A DNA stretch of 64,000 nucleotides from Burkholderiaceae bacterium (GTDB lineage Bacteria > Pseudomonadota > Gammaproteobacteria > Burkholderiales > Burkholderiaceae_C): contig JAEUPI010000040.1 of NCBI GenBank assembly GCA_016790175.1, positions 1 to 64,000 of the forward strand. Direction: 5' to 3'. The translations under genes were made by a program, and so were the position numbers. This document shows positions 57,463-64,000 of the stretch, piece by piece. Under the pieces are notes generated by a model. That model was given only the letters and a program-made list of their open reading frames with translations, was not told the DNA's origin and searched no databases. Every line of letters starts with the position of its first letter. Positions within the stretch are counted from its first letter, which is position 1.

Positions 57463-58869
57463 GTGAGGTCGCTGTACTTGCGCATCTGGCTCACGGTGGT
57501 GGCCGTGCTCGCCGCCTTCGCGCTGGTGTCGGGCTGGCTGGTGCAGCGCCATCTCGAGCAGGAGCGCGTGCGGCTCGAAGGCGCGCAGTCCGAGCGGCTG
57601 GCGGCGTGGGCCGAGCTGGTGCAGCGCTCGCTGCCCGAGGCCGACGCGCCGGTGGCCGAACAGGCCGCAGCGCTGCGCGACTGGTCGCAACGCCTGCGCC
57701 TGCCGATGGCGCTCGACGACGCCAGCGGCCAGCGCATCGTGACCTCCGACGCCTACGCGCGCCGTGAGGCCGATACGGGCCGCCGCGGTTTCGCGGTGAA
57801 GCTCGACGACGGCCGCACGCTATGGGTGATCCGGCCCGGACTGCGCGGTCTGCGTGCGCCGGACGGACCGCCGCCGCGGGAGCCCGGCATGGGGCCCCCG
57901 CCGCGCGAGGTCGGCTTCGGGGCCGGCCCGCGCGAACTCGACATGGTGCGGCCGCCCCGGCCGGCACCCGCTGCCGCCGGCACGCCCTGGCTTCTTCTGC
58001 CGCCGGGCTCGCCCGGCTGGGGGCTGGTGCTGCTGCTGGCCGTGCTGTTCGTTGCCGTGGCGCTCGGCGCCTATCCGGTGGTGCGGCGGCTCACGCGACG
58101 GCTCGAATCGCTCAAGCGCGGCGTCGAGACCTTCGGCGGCGGCGCGCTCGCGCATCGTGTCGATGCCACGGGCCGCGACGAGGTGGCTGCGCTGGCGGGC
58201 AGTTTCAACCGCGCGGCCGAGCGCATCGAATCGCTGGTGCAATCGCACCAGAGTCTGCTCGCCAACGCCAGCCACGAGCTGCGCTCGCCGCTCACCCGGT
58301 TGAAGATGGCGGTGTCGATGGTCGAGCAGGCCGAGCCTGGCCAGCGTGCGGCATTGCGCCGAGAAATCGAGGTCAACATCGCCGAACTCGATGCGCTGGT
58401 CGACGAGGTGCTGCTTGCCAGCCGGCTCGACGCCGGCGCGGTCGGCGAGCGACGCGACAACGTCGATCTGCTCGCCGTGGCCGCGGAGGAGGCGGCGCGC
58501 GTCGATGCGGTCGCGGCAGGCCGCTCGTGCGTCGTGCGGGGCGACGAGAAGCTCCTGCGGCGCGCGCTGCGCAACCTGCTGGAGAACGCGCGGCGCTACG
58601 GCGCCGGCGACATCGAGACCCTGGTCGATCGCAATGCGCGCGGCGAGATCGACGTGAGCGTGTGCGATCGCGGCCCTGGCGTGCCGGAGGCGTTTCGCGA
58701 GCGCATCTTCGAGCCGTTCTTCCGGCTGCCGGGGCATGCCGAGCGCGAAGGCGGCGTCGGCCTGGGCCTCAGCCTGGTCAGGCAGATCGCGCAGAGGCAT
58801 GGCGGCCGGGTGCGGTGCGAGGCCCGTGCCGGCGGTGGCAGCTGCTTCGTGATCACGCTGCCGGCGTGA
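57463..58869 (+). CDS. Sensor histidine kinase (HAMP, HisKA, HATPase), CpxA-like
   Basis: 468 residues from GTG 57463, which has a GAGGGG site. TM1 is at about residues 7-27 and TM2 at about 183-203, enclosing a periplasmic domain that ends in an unusual Pro/Gly/Arg-rich stretch with GPPPRE-like repeats. A HAMP domain follows. The H-box is ANASHELRSPLTRLK, then N-box (NLLENARRYG) and G-boxes (DRGPGVP, GVGLGLSLV). Its end overlaps the convergent MATE gene by 17 bases. Confidence 0.92.
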   Translation: MRSLYLRIWLTVVAVLAAFALVSGWLVQRHLEQERVRLEGAQSERLAAWAELVQRSLPEADAPVAEQAAALRDWSQRLRLPMALDDASGQRIVTSDAYARREADTGRRGFAVKLDDGRTLWVIRPGLRGLRAPDGPPPREPGMGPPPREVGFGAGPRELDMVRPPRPAPAAAGTPWLLLPPGSPGWGLVLLLAVLFVAVALGAYPVVRRLTRRLESLKRGVETFGGGALAHRVDATGRDEVAALAGSFNRAAERIESLVQSHQSLLANASHELRSPLTRLKMAVSMVEQAEPGQRAALRREIEVNIAELDALVDEVLLASRLDAGAVGERRDNVDLLAVAAEEAARVDAVAAGRSCVVRGDEKLLRRALRNLLENARRYGAGDIETLVDRNARGEIDVSVCDRGPGVPEAFRERIFEPFFRLPGHAEREGGVGLGLSLVRQIAQRHGGRVRCEARAGGGSCFVITLPA

Positions 58870-60238
58870 GCGCCCGGGAGGCAGCGCGGCGCTGGCGCAG
58901 CATCCATGCGAGAAAGCCGCCGAGCACCAGCCCGGCCAGCAGCAGGCCCGCCGTGGCGGCAAGCCAGAAGCCCGGTGCTCCCATCGGCGGACCGATGAGT
59001 CCGAAAGCAAGCGCGTAGCCGCCGCCCAGACCCACGCCCCACATCGAGACTGCGAAGACGAGGAACGACACCACCGTGATGCGCCAGGCGCGCAACACGA
59101 ACTGCGCCACCGTCTGCAGCGCGTCGCCGATGTGGAACACGGCCACCCAGGTCAGCAGGGGCAGCGCGGCAGCGGCAATGGCGGCGTCGTTGGTGTAGAG
59201 GGACACGATGCCGTGTCGTGCAGCGAACACGAGCGCGCCCAGCACCACCGCCAGAAGCAGCGCGAACTGCATGCCGCGCCATCCGATACGCACCGCGGAG
59301 GCGATGTCGTTGGCGCCGATGCGCTGTGCCACCAGCGTCGACGCGGCGTTCGACAGGGCCAGTGGCAGCATGAACATCATCGACACCAGGTTGGCCGCCA
59401 CCTGATGCCCGGCGACCGCGGTCGTGCCCAGCCGTGCGATGAAGATCGCCATGAACGCGAAACCGGTGACCTCGATCAGGATCGTGAGCCCCATCGGCAC
59501 GCCCAGTCGCAGCAGCGCCCGCAGCGACGCGCGGTGCGGCGCGGCCAGACCATGGCCGTGAATCGCGAAGCGCGCGTAGAAGGGATCGCGCCGCAGTACC
59601 AGCCAGGCCAGGGCGAGTTGCGACCACATCGCGACCATCGTCGCGATACCACAGCCGGTGACGCCCAATGCTGGCAGCCCGACGCTGGGCATGCCGAACA
59701 CCAGCGCCGTCGACAGTGGGATCTTCAATGCGAGCCCTGCGAGTTGCAGCAGCATCACGGCCTTCGGCCGCGACACGGCGGTGTTGAAGCCGCGGTACAC
59801 GGTGAACAGCAGTGCGGCCGGCAGCGAGAAGGCCAGCGCCAGCAGATAGCCGCCGATCTTGTCGGACACCTCCGGCGTCGTGTTCGAGATGGCCAGGAAC
59901 GGTTGCGGGAACACCAGCACGGTGCAGCCGATGACCGACAGACCGAGTGCGAGCCAGACGCTCTGGTGCATCTGGTGGCCGGCCTCGGCCAACCGTTTCG
60001 CACCGAAGAGCTGACCCACGATAGGGCTGATTGCCAGCACCACGCCCATCAGACCGATGAACACCGTGATGTAGATCGATGCGCCGACGGCAAACGCCGC
60101 CATGTCGGTCGCGGCATAACGACCGACGAGCAGCGTGTCGACGGTCGAGAACCCGAGCACCGCGAGCTGCCCGACCAGCACGGGCCAGGCCAGCTCGGCA
60201 ATCCGCCGCGCGTCGGCGGCTAGGCCGGCGTCGCTCAT
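58853..60238 (-). CDS. MATE-family multidrug efflux transporter
   Basis: 461 residues with about 12 hydrophobic segments. It starts with PVLVGQLAVLGFSTVDTLLVGRY, the MATE N-terminal pattern, and has GVPMGLTILIEVTGF at the start of the second half. It is related to NorM-type Na+- or H+-driven exporters. It is convergent with the histidine kinase. Substrates are unknown. Confidence 0.92.
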   Translation of the reverse strand: MSDAGLAADARRIAELAWPVLVGQLAVLGFSTVDTLLVGRYAATDMAAFAVGASIYITVFIGLMGVVLAISPIVGQLFGAKRLAEAGHQMHQSVWLALGLSVIGCTVLVFPQPFLAISNTTPEVSDKIGGYLLALAFSLPAALLFTVYRGFNTAVSRPKAVMLLQLAGLALKIPLSTALVFGMPSVGLPALGVTGCGIATMVAMWSQLALAWLVLRRDPFYARFAIHGHGLAAPHRASLRALLRLGVPMGLTILIEVTGFAFMAIFIARLGTTAVAGHQVAANLVSMMFMLPLALSNAASTLVAQRIGANDIASAVRIGWRGMQFALLLAVVLGALVFAARHGIVSLYTNDAAIAAAALPLLTWVAVFHIGDALQTVAQFVLRAWRITVVSFLVFAVSMWGVGLGGGYALAFGLIGPPMGAPGFWLAATAGLLLAGLVLGGFLAWMLRQRRAASRALTPAA

Positions 60239-60268
60239 TCAGAGGCCGTCGCTCCGGCCGCGCTCCGG

Positions 60269-60370
60269 CGTGAGCGCTTTGAAGCGGCCATGCGCGCGCA
60301 TCAGGCAGCCTACGCGCTTCGCGCTTCGGTCCGTGAGCGCTTTGGAGCGGCCATGCGCGCTCATGCAGCC
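60269..60370. repeat. Two near-identical direct repeats of about 40 bp
   Basis: CGTGAGCGCTTTGAAGCGGC and a copy with one change occur at 60269 and 60332, each running on to CATGCGCGC and then CAGCC at 60310 and 60370. The two copies lie 63 bases apart, and the second covers the 3' end of the DUF3717-DUF1289 gene. Confidence 0.75.
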
Positions 60371-60819
60371 TGCTGTTCGCCCGGCGCAGGGGCCTTCGGA
60401 TGGTCGATCCCGGTGGCGTGTCTCGCGCGCTCGGCGTATCGGTTGAAGCGCCAGGCCGTGGCCTGCAGCGTGATGCGGCGCCACACGGCACGTTTCTCGC
60501 CGGGGCTGAAGCGCGGCCAGTGCTGCACTTCGACTTCGGTGCGCCCGCATCCCTTGCACACTGCGTCGCCCTGCGCGGTGCTGCAGATTGCGATGCACGG
60601 TGCATCGGGCGTCGTGGCATACCAGCGCAGCCATGCCGCCCTCGCCGCCGGCGGCAGCGCGCTCTCGTCGGCCTCGGTGCTGCGGTCGTACACCAGCAGG
60701 CCGTACACCTCAGCCAGGGCACGCACCTCGGCGCAGGCAGAGATGCCGTCGACCGACGGCGAGCGCTCGCGCCACCAGTTGATGGCGCTCTCGATGTCGG
60801 TGATATGGATGCCGGCCAT
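60361..60819 (-). CDS. DUF3717-DUF1289 fusion protein
   Basis: 152 residues. The N-terminal half matches DUF3717 (HITDIESAINWWRERSPS and LAEVYGLLVYDRS). The C-terminal half is DUF1289 with a Cys4 pattern (APCIAICS, then CKGCGRTEVEVQHW), a likely zinc or iron-sulfur site. The two domains are often encoded separately in Burkholderiales. It has no signal peptide. Its 3' end contains one copy of a direct repeat. Confidence 0.8.
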   Translation of the reverse strand: MAGIHITDIESAINWWRERSPSVDGISACAEVRALAEVYGLLVYDRSTEADESALPPAARAAWLRWYATTPDAPCIAICSTAQGDAVCKGCGRTEVEVQHWPRFSPGEKRAVWRRITLQATAWRFNRYAERARHATGIDHPKAPAPGEQQAA

Positions 60820-60926
60820 GCTCGGAAGCGGGCGGCAAGGATAACCGGTCCGGCGGCCGGCGCTGTCGGTAAGAAGCGCCCGCCTGTACCGACTCCCTCT
60901 GCGCGATTCGCCACAAGGAGGGCACC

Positions 60927-61658
60927 ATGCAGATTCCCGTTCGTCGCGTGCTGGCCGGCGCAGTGCTCGCCAGCGTTACGTCGATCGCACTCGGCGACGA
61001 TGCGTGCCGCGTCGAGTCGGCGCCGGTGGCGCCGCGCGTGATCGAGCTCTATACCTCGGAGGGCTGCAACTCCTGCCCGCCGGCCGACCACTGGCTGTCG
61101 CAGCTTCGCGGCCGCAGCGACGTGCTGGCAGTCGCGTTCCATGTCGACTACTGGGACCGCCTGGGTTGGCGCGACCGGTTCGCCGACGCGCGTTTCACCG
61201 ATCGCCAGTCGCAGACGCAGGCGCACAGCGGTGTGCGGTTCAGCTACACCCCGCAGGTCATCGTCGACGGCCTCGACTGGCGACGCTGGCCCGATCTGCC
61301 GACGGCGCAATCCCGGCCGTCGCCCGTGCGGCTCACGCTGTGGCGCCGGGGCGAGCGCGTGCACTGGCGCGTCGAGCCGTTGGCCGATGCGCCGCAGCGC
61401 CTGGCGCTGTGGTGGGCGGTGCTCGAAGACGGGCATCGCAGCGATGTGAAGGCCGGCGAGAACGTGGGTGTCGTGCTGCACCACGACCATGTGGTGCGAC
61501 GGTATGGCACCGAGCCCGTCTGGTCCGGCCCGCACACACAAGCCTTCGATGCGCCGGTGGTCGGCGAAGGCGGGCGCCGCACGCGCACGGTGGTCGTCGT
61601 CACCGATGCCCGGAACGGGCGGCCGGTGCAGGCCGCGGCGATCGGCTGCTCTGCCTGA
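60927..61658 (+). CDS. DUF1223 (thioredoxin-like fold) exported protein
   Basis: 243 residues, signal peptide ending near ALG (residue 23). The VIELYTSEGCNSCPPADHWL segment has the CxxC site of DUF1223 proteins. A GGAGGG ribosome site precedes the ATG. Members are periplasmic and of unknown role; the CxxC suggests thiol-redox or metal-binding chemistry. It is convergent to the GMC oxidoreductase across 15 bases. Confidence 0.85.
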   Translation: MQIPVRRVLAGAVLASVTSIALGDDACRVESAPVAPRVIELYTSEGCNSCPPADHWLSQLRGRSDVLAVAFHVDYWDRLGWRDRFADARFTDRQSQTQAHSGVRFSYTPQVIVDGLDWRRWPDLPTAQSRPSPVRLTLWRRGERVHWRVEPLADAPQRLALWWAVLEDGHRSDVKAGENVGVVLHHDHVVRRYGTEPVWSGPHTQAFDAPVVGEGGRRTRTVVVVTDARNGRPVQAAAIGCSA

Positions 61659-61673
61659 ACCCGCCCGCGCGAG

Positions 61674-63281
61674 CTACGCGGCCTTGATCAGATCGCTGGC
61701 CTTTTCGGCGATCATGATCGTCGGTGCGTTCGTGTTGCCGCTGACGATGCGCGGCATCACCGAGGCATCGACCACCCGCAGGCCGCGCATGCCGTGCACG
61801 CGCAGTTGCGCATCGACCACGTCGTCGGCGCCGGGGCCCATGCGGCAGGTACCCACCGGGTGGTAGATGGTGTCGGCGCGTTCTCGCACGAAGTGTTCGA
61901 TCTGCTCGTCGGTCTGCGCCTGCGCCGAAGCGGCCAGTTCCCGCCCGCCCATCGACGCCAGCGCCGGCTGCTGCAGGATCTGCCGCATCAGCGTGAAGCC
62001 GCGCACGAGCCGCCGCAGGTCGTCGGGATCGCCGAAGAAGTTCGGGTCGATCAGTGGCGCGGCCTGCGGGTCGGCGCTCTCGAGGGTCACGCGGCCGCGG
62101 CTTCTGGGCTGCAACAGGCACACATGGCAGGAGTAGCCGTGCCCGAGCACCGTCTTGCGTCCGTGGTCGACGAGCTTGCCGATCACGAAGTGCAACTGTA
62201 GATCAGGCACGGATTGCTCGGCACTGCTGCGAATGAAACCTCCGGCCTCGGCGAAGTTGGTCGTCAGCATGCCGCGGCGGTGTCGGCGCCACTCGAAGAT
62301 GCCACGCAGCGCATGCCAAGCGCCGGCGAGCGACAGGCCGAACAAGTCCTTCAAGTGCGGTGCATCGACCACCTGCACCACGTCCGGGTGGTCGTGCAGA
62401 TGCTGGCCCACGCCGGGCAGGTCTTGGATCACGGGAATGCCATGCCGCTGCAGCTCGGCGCCGGCGCCGATGCCCGAAAGCATCAGCAATTGCGGTGATT
62501 GCAGTGCGCCCGCGCTGAGCAACACCTCGCGGCGCACGTCGATGCGCCGCAGTGCGCCACCCATGCGCAGCTCGGCGCCGGTGGCGCGACGTTCGCCGTC
62601 GAACACGACGCGCGTGACCTGCGCGTCGGTGAACACCTGCAGGTTCGGCCGGCCCAGCGCCGGCGCGAGATAGGCCTTGGCCGCACTGCAACGCTCGCCG
62701 TTGCGATGGGTCACCTGGTACATGCCCACGCCTTCCTGCGTGTCGGCGTTGAAGTCGCGGTTCAGAGACTGGCCCGCCTGTCGTGCCGCCTCGATGAACA
62801 ATGGGCCGAACCGGCTTGGGCTGCGCAGGTCCATCACATTCAGCGGCCCGCCACTGCCATGGAAGGCGTCGGCACCGCGTTCGTTGTGCTCGGCGCGCTT
62901 GAAGTAGGGCAACACCTCGGCGAAGCTCCAGCCGGGATTGCCCTGTGCGGCCCAGTGGTCGTAGTCCTCGCGCTGGCCGCGGATGTACACCATTGCGTTG
63001 ATCGAGCTCGAGCCGCCCAGCACCTTGCCGCGCGGCTGATAGCCGCGGCGGCCATTCAAGCCCGGCTGCGGCACGGTGTTGAAGGCCCAGTTGTAGCGTG
63101 TGGTCTGGGCCAGCAGCGCGAGCCCGGCTGGGCAATGGATCAATGCACTGCGGTCGGGCGGGCCTGCCTCGACCAGTGCGACGCGTACCGCCGGGTTCTC
63201 GCTCAGGCGCGCGGCGAGCACGCAACCGGCCGATCCGGCGCCGATGACGAGGTAGTCGAAAGTTCCGATCGACACATGCAT
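61674..63281 (-). CDS. GMC-family FAD oxidoreductase (choline/alcohol dehydrogenase type)
   Basis: 535 residues. The FAD motif is DYLVIGAGSAGCVLAARL. The GMC signatures GKVLGGSSSINAMVYIRG and GALQSPQLLMLSGIG are present, and the C-terminal active-site His lies in YHPVGTCRMG, with Asn in SGNTNAPTIMIAEKAS. It oxidises alcohols; choline dehydrogenase itself is one possibility. It is divergent to a Bug/TctC gene, which may import its substrate. Confidence 0.9.
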   Translation of the reverse strand: MHVSIGTFDYLVIGAGSAGCVLAARLSENPAVRVALVEAGPPDRSALIHCPAGLALLAQTTRYNWAFNTVPQPGLNGRRGYQPRGKVLGGSSSINAMVYIRGQREDYDHWAAQGNPGWSFAEVLPYFKRAEHNERGADAFHGSGGPLNVMDLRSPSRFGPLFIEAARQAGQSLNRDFNADTQEGVGMYQVTHRNGERCSAAKAYLAPALGRPNLQVFTDAQVTRVVFDGERRATGAELRMGGALRRIDVRREVLLSAGALQSPQLLMLSGIGAGAELQRHGIPVIQDLPGVGQHLHDHPDVVQVVDAPHLKDLFGLSLAGAWHALRGIFEWRRHRRGMLTTNFAEAGGFIRSSAEQSVPDLQLHFVIGKLVDHGRKTVLGHGYSCHVCLLQPRSRGRVTLESADPQAAPLIDPNFFGDPDDLRRLVRGFTLMRQILQQPALASMGGRELAASAQAQTDEQIEHFVRERADTIYHPVGTCRMGPGADDVVDAQLRVHGMRGLRVVDASVMPRIVSGNTNAPTIMIAEKASDLIKAA

Positions 63282-63408
63282 TCCGTGCCCACTGACTGCA
63301 CACGGCTTCCGATAACGAGATGCGGGTCATCTTATCGGTGGCCCGCATGGCGAATTTGGAGTTTGGCCTCTACAGTCGGCCGCTTTGACGTCGACGCAGG
63401 AGACCGGC

Positions 63409-64000
63409 ATGCAACTCGCATTGAGCATGCGCAAGCATTGGCTGACGCTCGTGATGGCCTTGATGCCCTGGGCCGCGATGGCGCAGTATCCGAGCAAGCC
63501 GATCACGATGATCGTTCCTTTCCCGCCGGGCGGAGTGGCCGACACCGTCGCGCGGCCGGTGGCGGAGGCTCTCTCGCGTGAACTCAAGCAGCCGGTCGTG
63601 ATCGAGAACAAGGCCGGCGCCGGCGGCGGCGTCGGCATGGGACTGGCCGCGAGGGCGGCACCCGACGGCTACACGGTGCTGCTGGCGCTGTCGTCGATCT
63701 CGATCCTGCCGGAGGCTGACAAGCTGTTCGGTCGCAAGCCGGCATTCACACTGGATCAGCTCAAGCCGATCGCCCGCTTCACCGCCGACCCGACGGTGCT
63801 CGTCGTGCGCTCCGATGCGCCGTGGAAGACCTTCGCCGAATTCGTGGCCGATGCCGGGCGCAGGCCCGGCGCCTACAACTACGGCAGTTCCGGCAACTAC
63901 GGCACCATGCATGTGCCAATGGAGATGCTCAAGGCGACAGCCGGGTTCCGCATGGTCCACATTCCCTACACCGGCGCCGGCCCGGCGGTGGTGGCCTTGC
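63409..64000 (+). CDS. Bug/TctC-family tripartite tricarboxylate solute-binding protein (truncated at window end)
   Basis: 197 codons are visible and the gene runs off the window. A signal peptide ends in AMA, and the mature start QYPSKPITMIVPFPPGG is the Bug family hallmark. The SSGNYGTMHVP segment is also typical. Such periplasmic proteins bind carboxylates or aromatic acids, often as orphans in Burkholderiales. CAGGAG precedes ATG 63409. Confidence 0.88.
   Translation, partial: MQLALSMRKHWLTLVMALMPWAAMAQYPSKPITMIVPFPPGGVADTVARPVAEALSRELKQPVVIENKAGAGGGVGMGLAARAAPDGYTVLLALSSISILPEADKLFGRKPAFTLDQLKPIARFTADPTVLVVRSDAPWKTFAEFVADAGRRPGAYNYGSSGNYGTMHVPMEMLKATAGFRMVHIPYTGAGPAVVAL

Overview
This is a GC-rich window from the chromosome of a betaproteobacterium, most likely Burkholderiales (Rubrivivax/Leptothrix/Comamonadaceae-like). 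The assignment rests on gene content: a BktB-type thiolase, a Bug/TctC solute-binding protein, fused isobutyryl-CoA mutase, and the order rsh-rpoZ-gmk-yicC next to a kinase/phosphatase pair and rph-rdgB-hemW. Coding density is very high. Neighbouring genes often overlap by 1-8 bases, and GTG or TTG starts are common.

Layout. 1-3.8 kb: tail of a branched-chain amino-acid-type ABC ATPase, a diheme/tetraheme cytochrome c pair, an AraC regulator, a VOC protein and two small genes. 3.8-8.7 kb (minus strand): a four-gene run of cobalamin-binding protein, AcuI reductase, beta-propeller lipoprotein and M48 lipoprotein. 8.7-16 kb: a long CorA-like protein, an alanine-rich coiled-coil protein with a degenerate receiver domain, an M20 amidohydrolase, a BktB-like thiolase and a diheme lipoprotein. 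16-25 kb: a MetE-like protein, a YbjQ-YbjQ-M48 run, a large DUF3857/transglutaminase protein, an EEP-family hydrolase and a TPR-GGDEF cyclase. 25-29.4 kb: icmF with a divergent AraC-type regulator. 29.4-41 kb: OmpA-like protein, greB, and the housekeeping/stress block (rsh, rpoZ, gmk, yicC; divergent STPK-PP2C-rph-rdgB-hemW), then a LysR regulator and a DUF1127 protein.

41-46 kb: cheR-cheD-cheB opposite GGDEF-MinD-like ATPase-truncated hemoglobin. 46-50.3 kb: Smr, radC, fkpB, ispH, serS and tRNA-Ser(CGA). 50.3-51.5 kb is the only sizeable stretch without an intact gene; it holds the frameshifted remains of a methyl-accepting chemotaxis protein. 51.5-56 kb is lineage-specific envelope material: a beta-helix lipoprotein with Pro-Ala linkers, a lytic transglycosylase with Sel1 repeats and two orphan lipoproteins. 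56-64 kb: a Cpx-like set (Spy/CpxP-like protein, OmpR-type regulator, histidine kinase), a MATE exporter, a DUF3717-DUF1289 protein, a DUF1223 protein, a GMC oxidoreductase and a truncated Bug/TctC protein.

No phage, insertion sequence, CRISPR array or classical defence system was seen. The items most worth follow-up are the coiled-coil/pseudo-receiver protein, the YbjQ-YbjQ-M48 run, the kinase/phosphatase pair embedded between nucleotide and stress genes, the Cpx-like cluster with Met-rich and Pro-rich sensors, and the decayed chemoreceptor locus beside tRNA-Ser.
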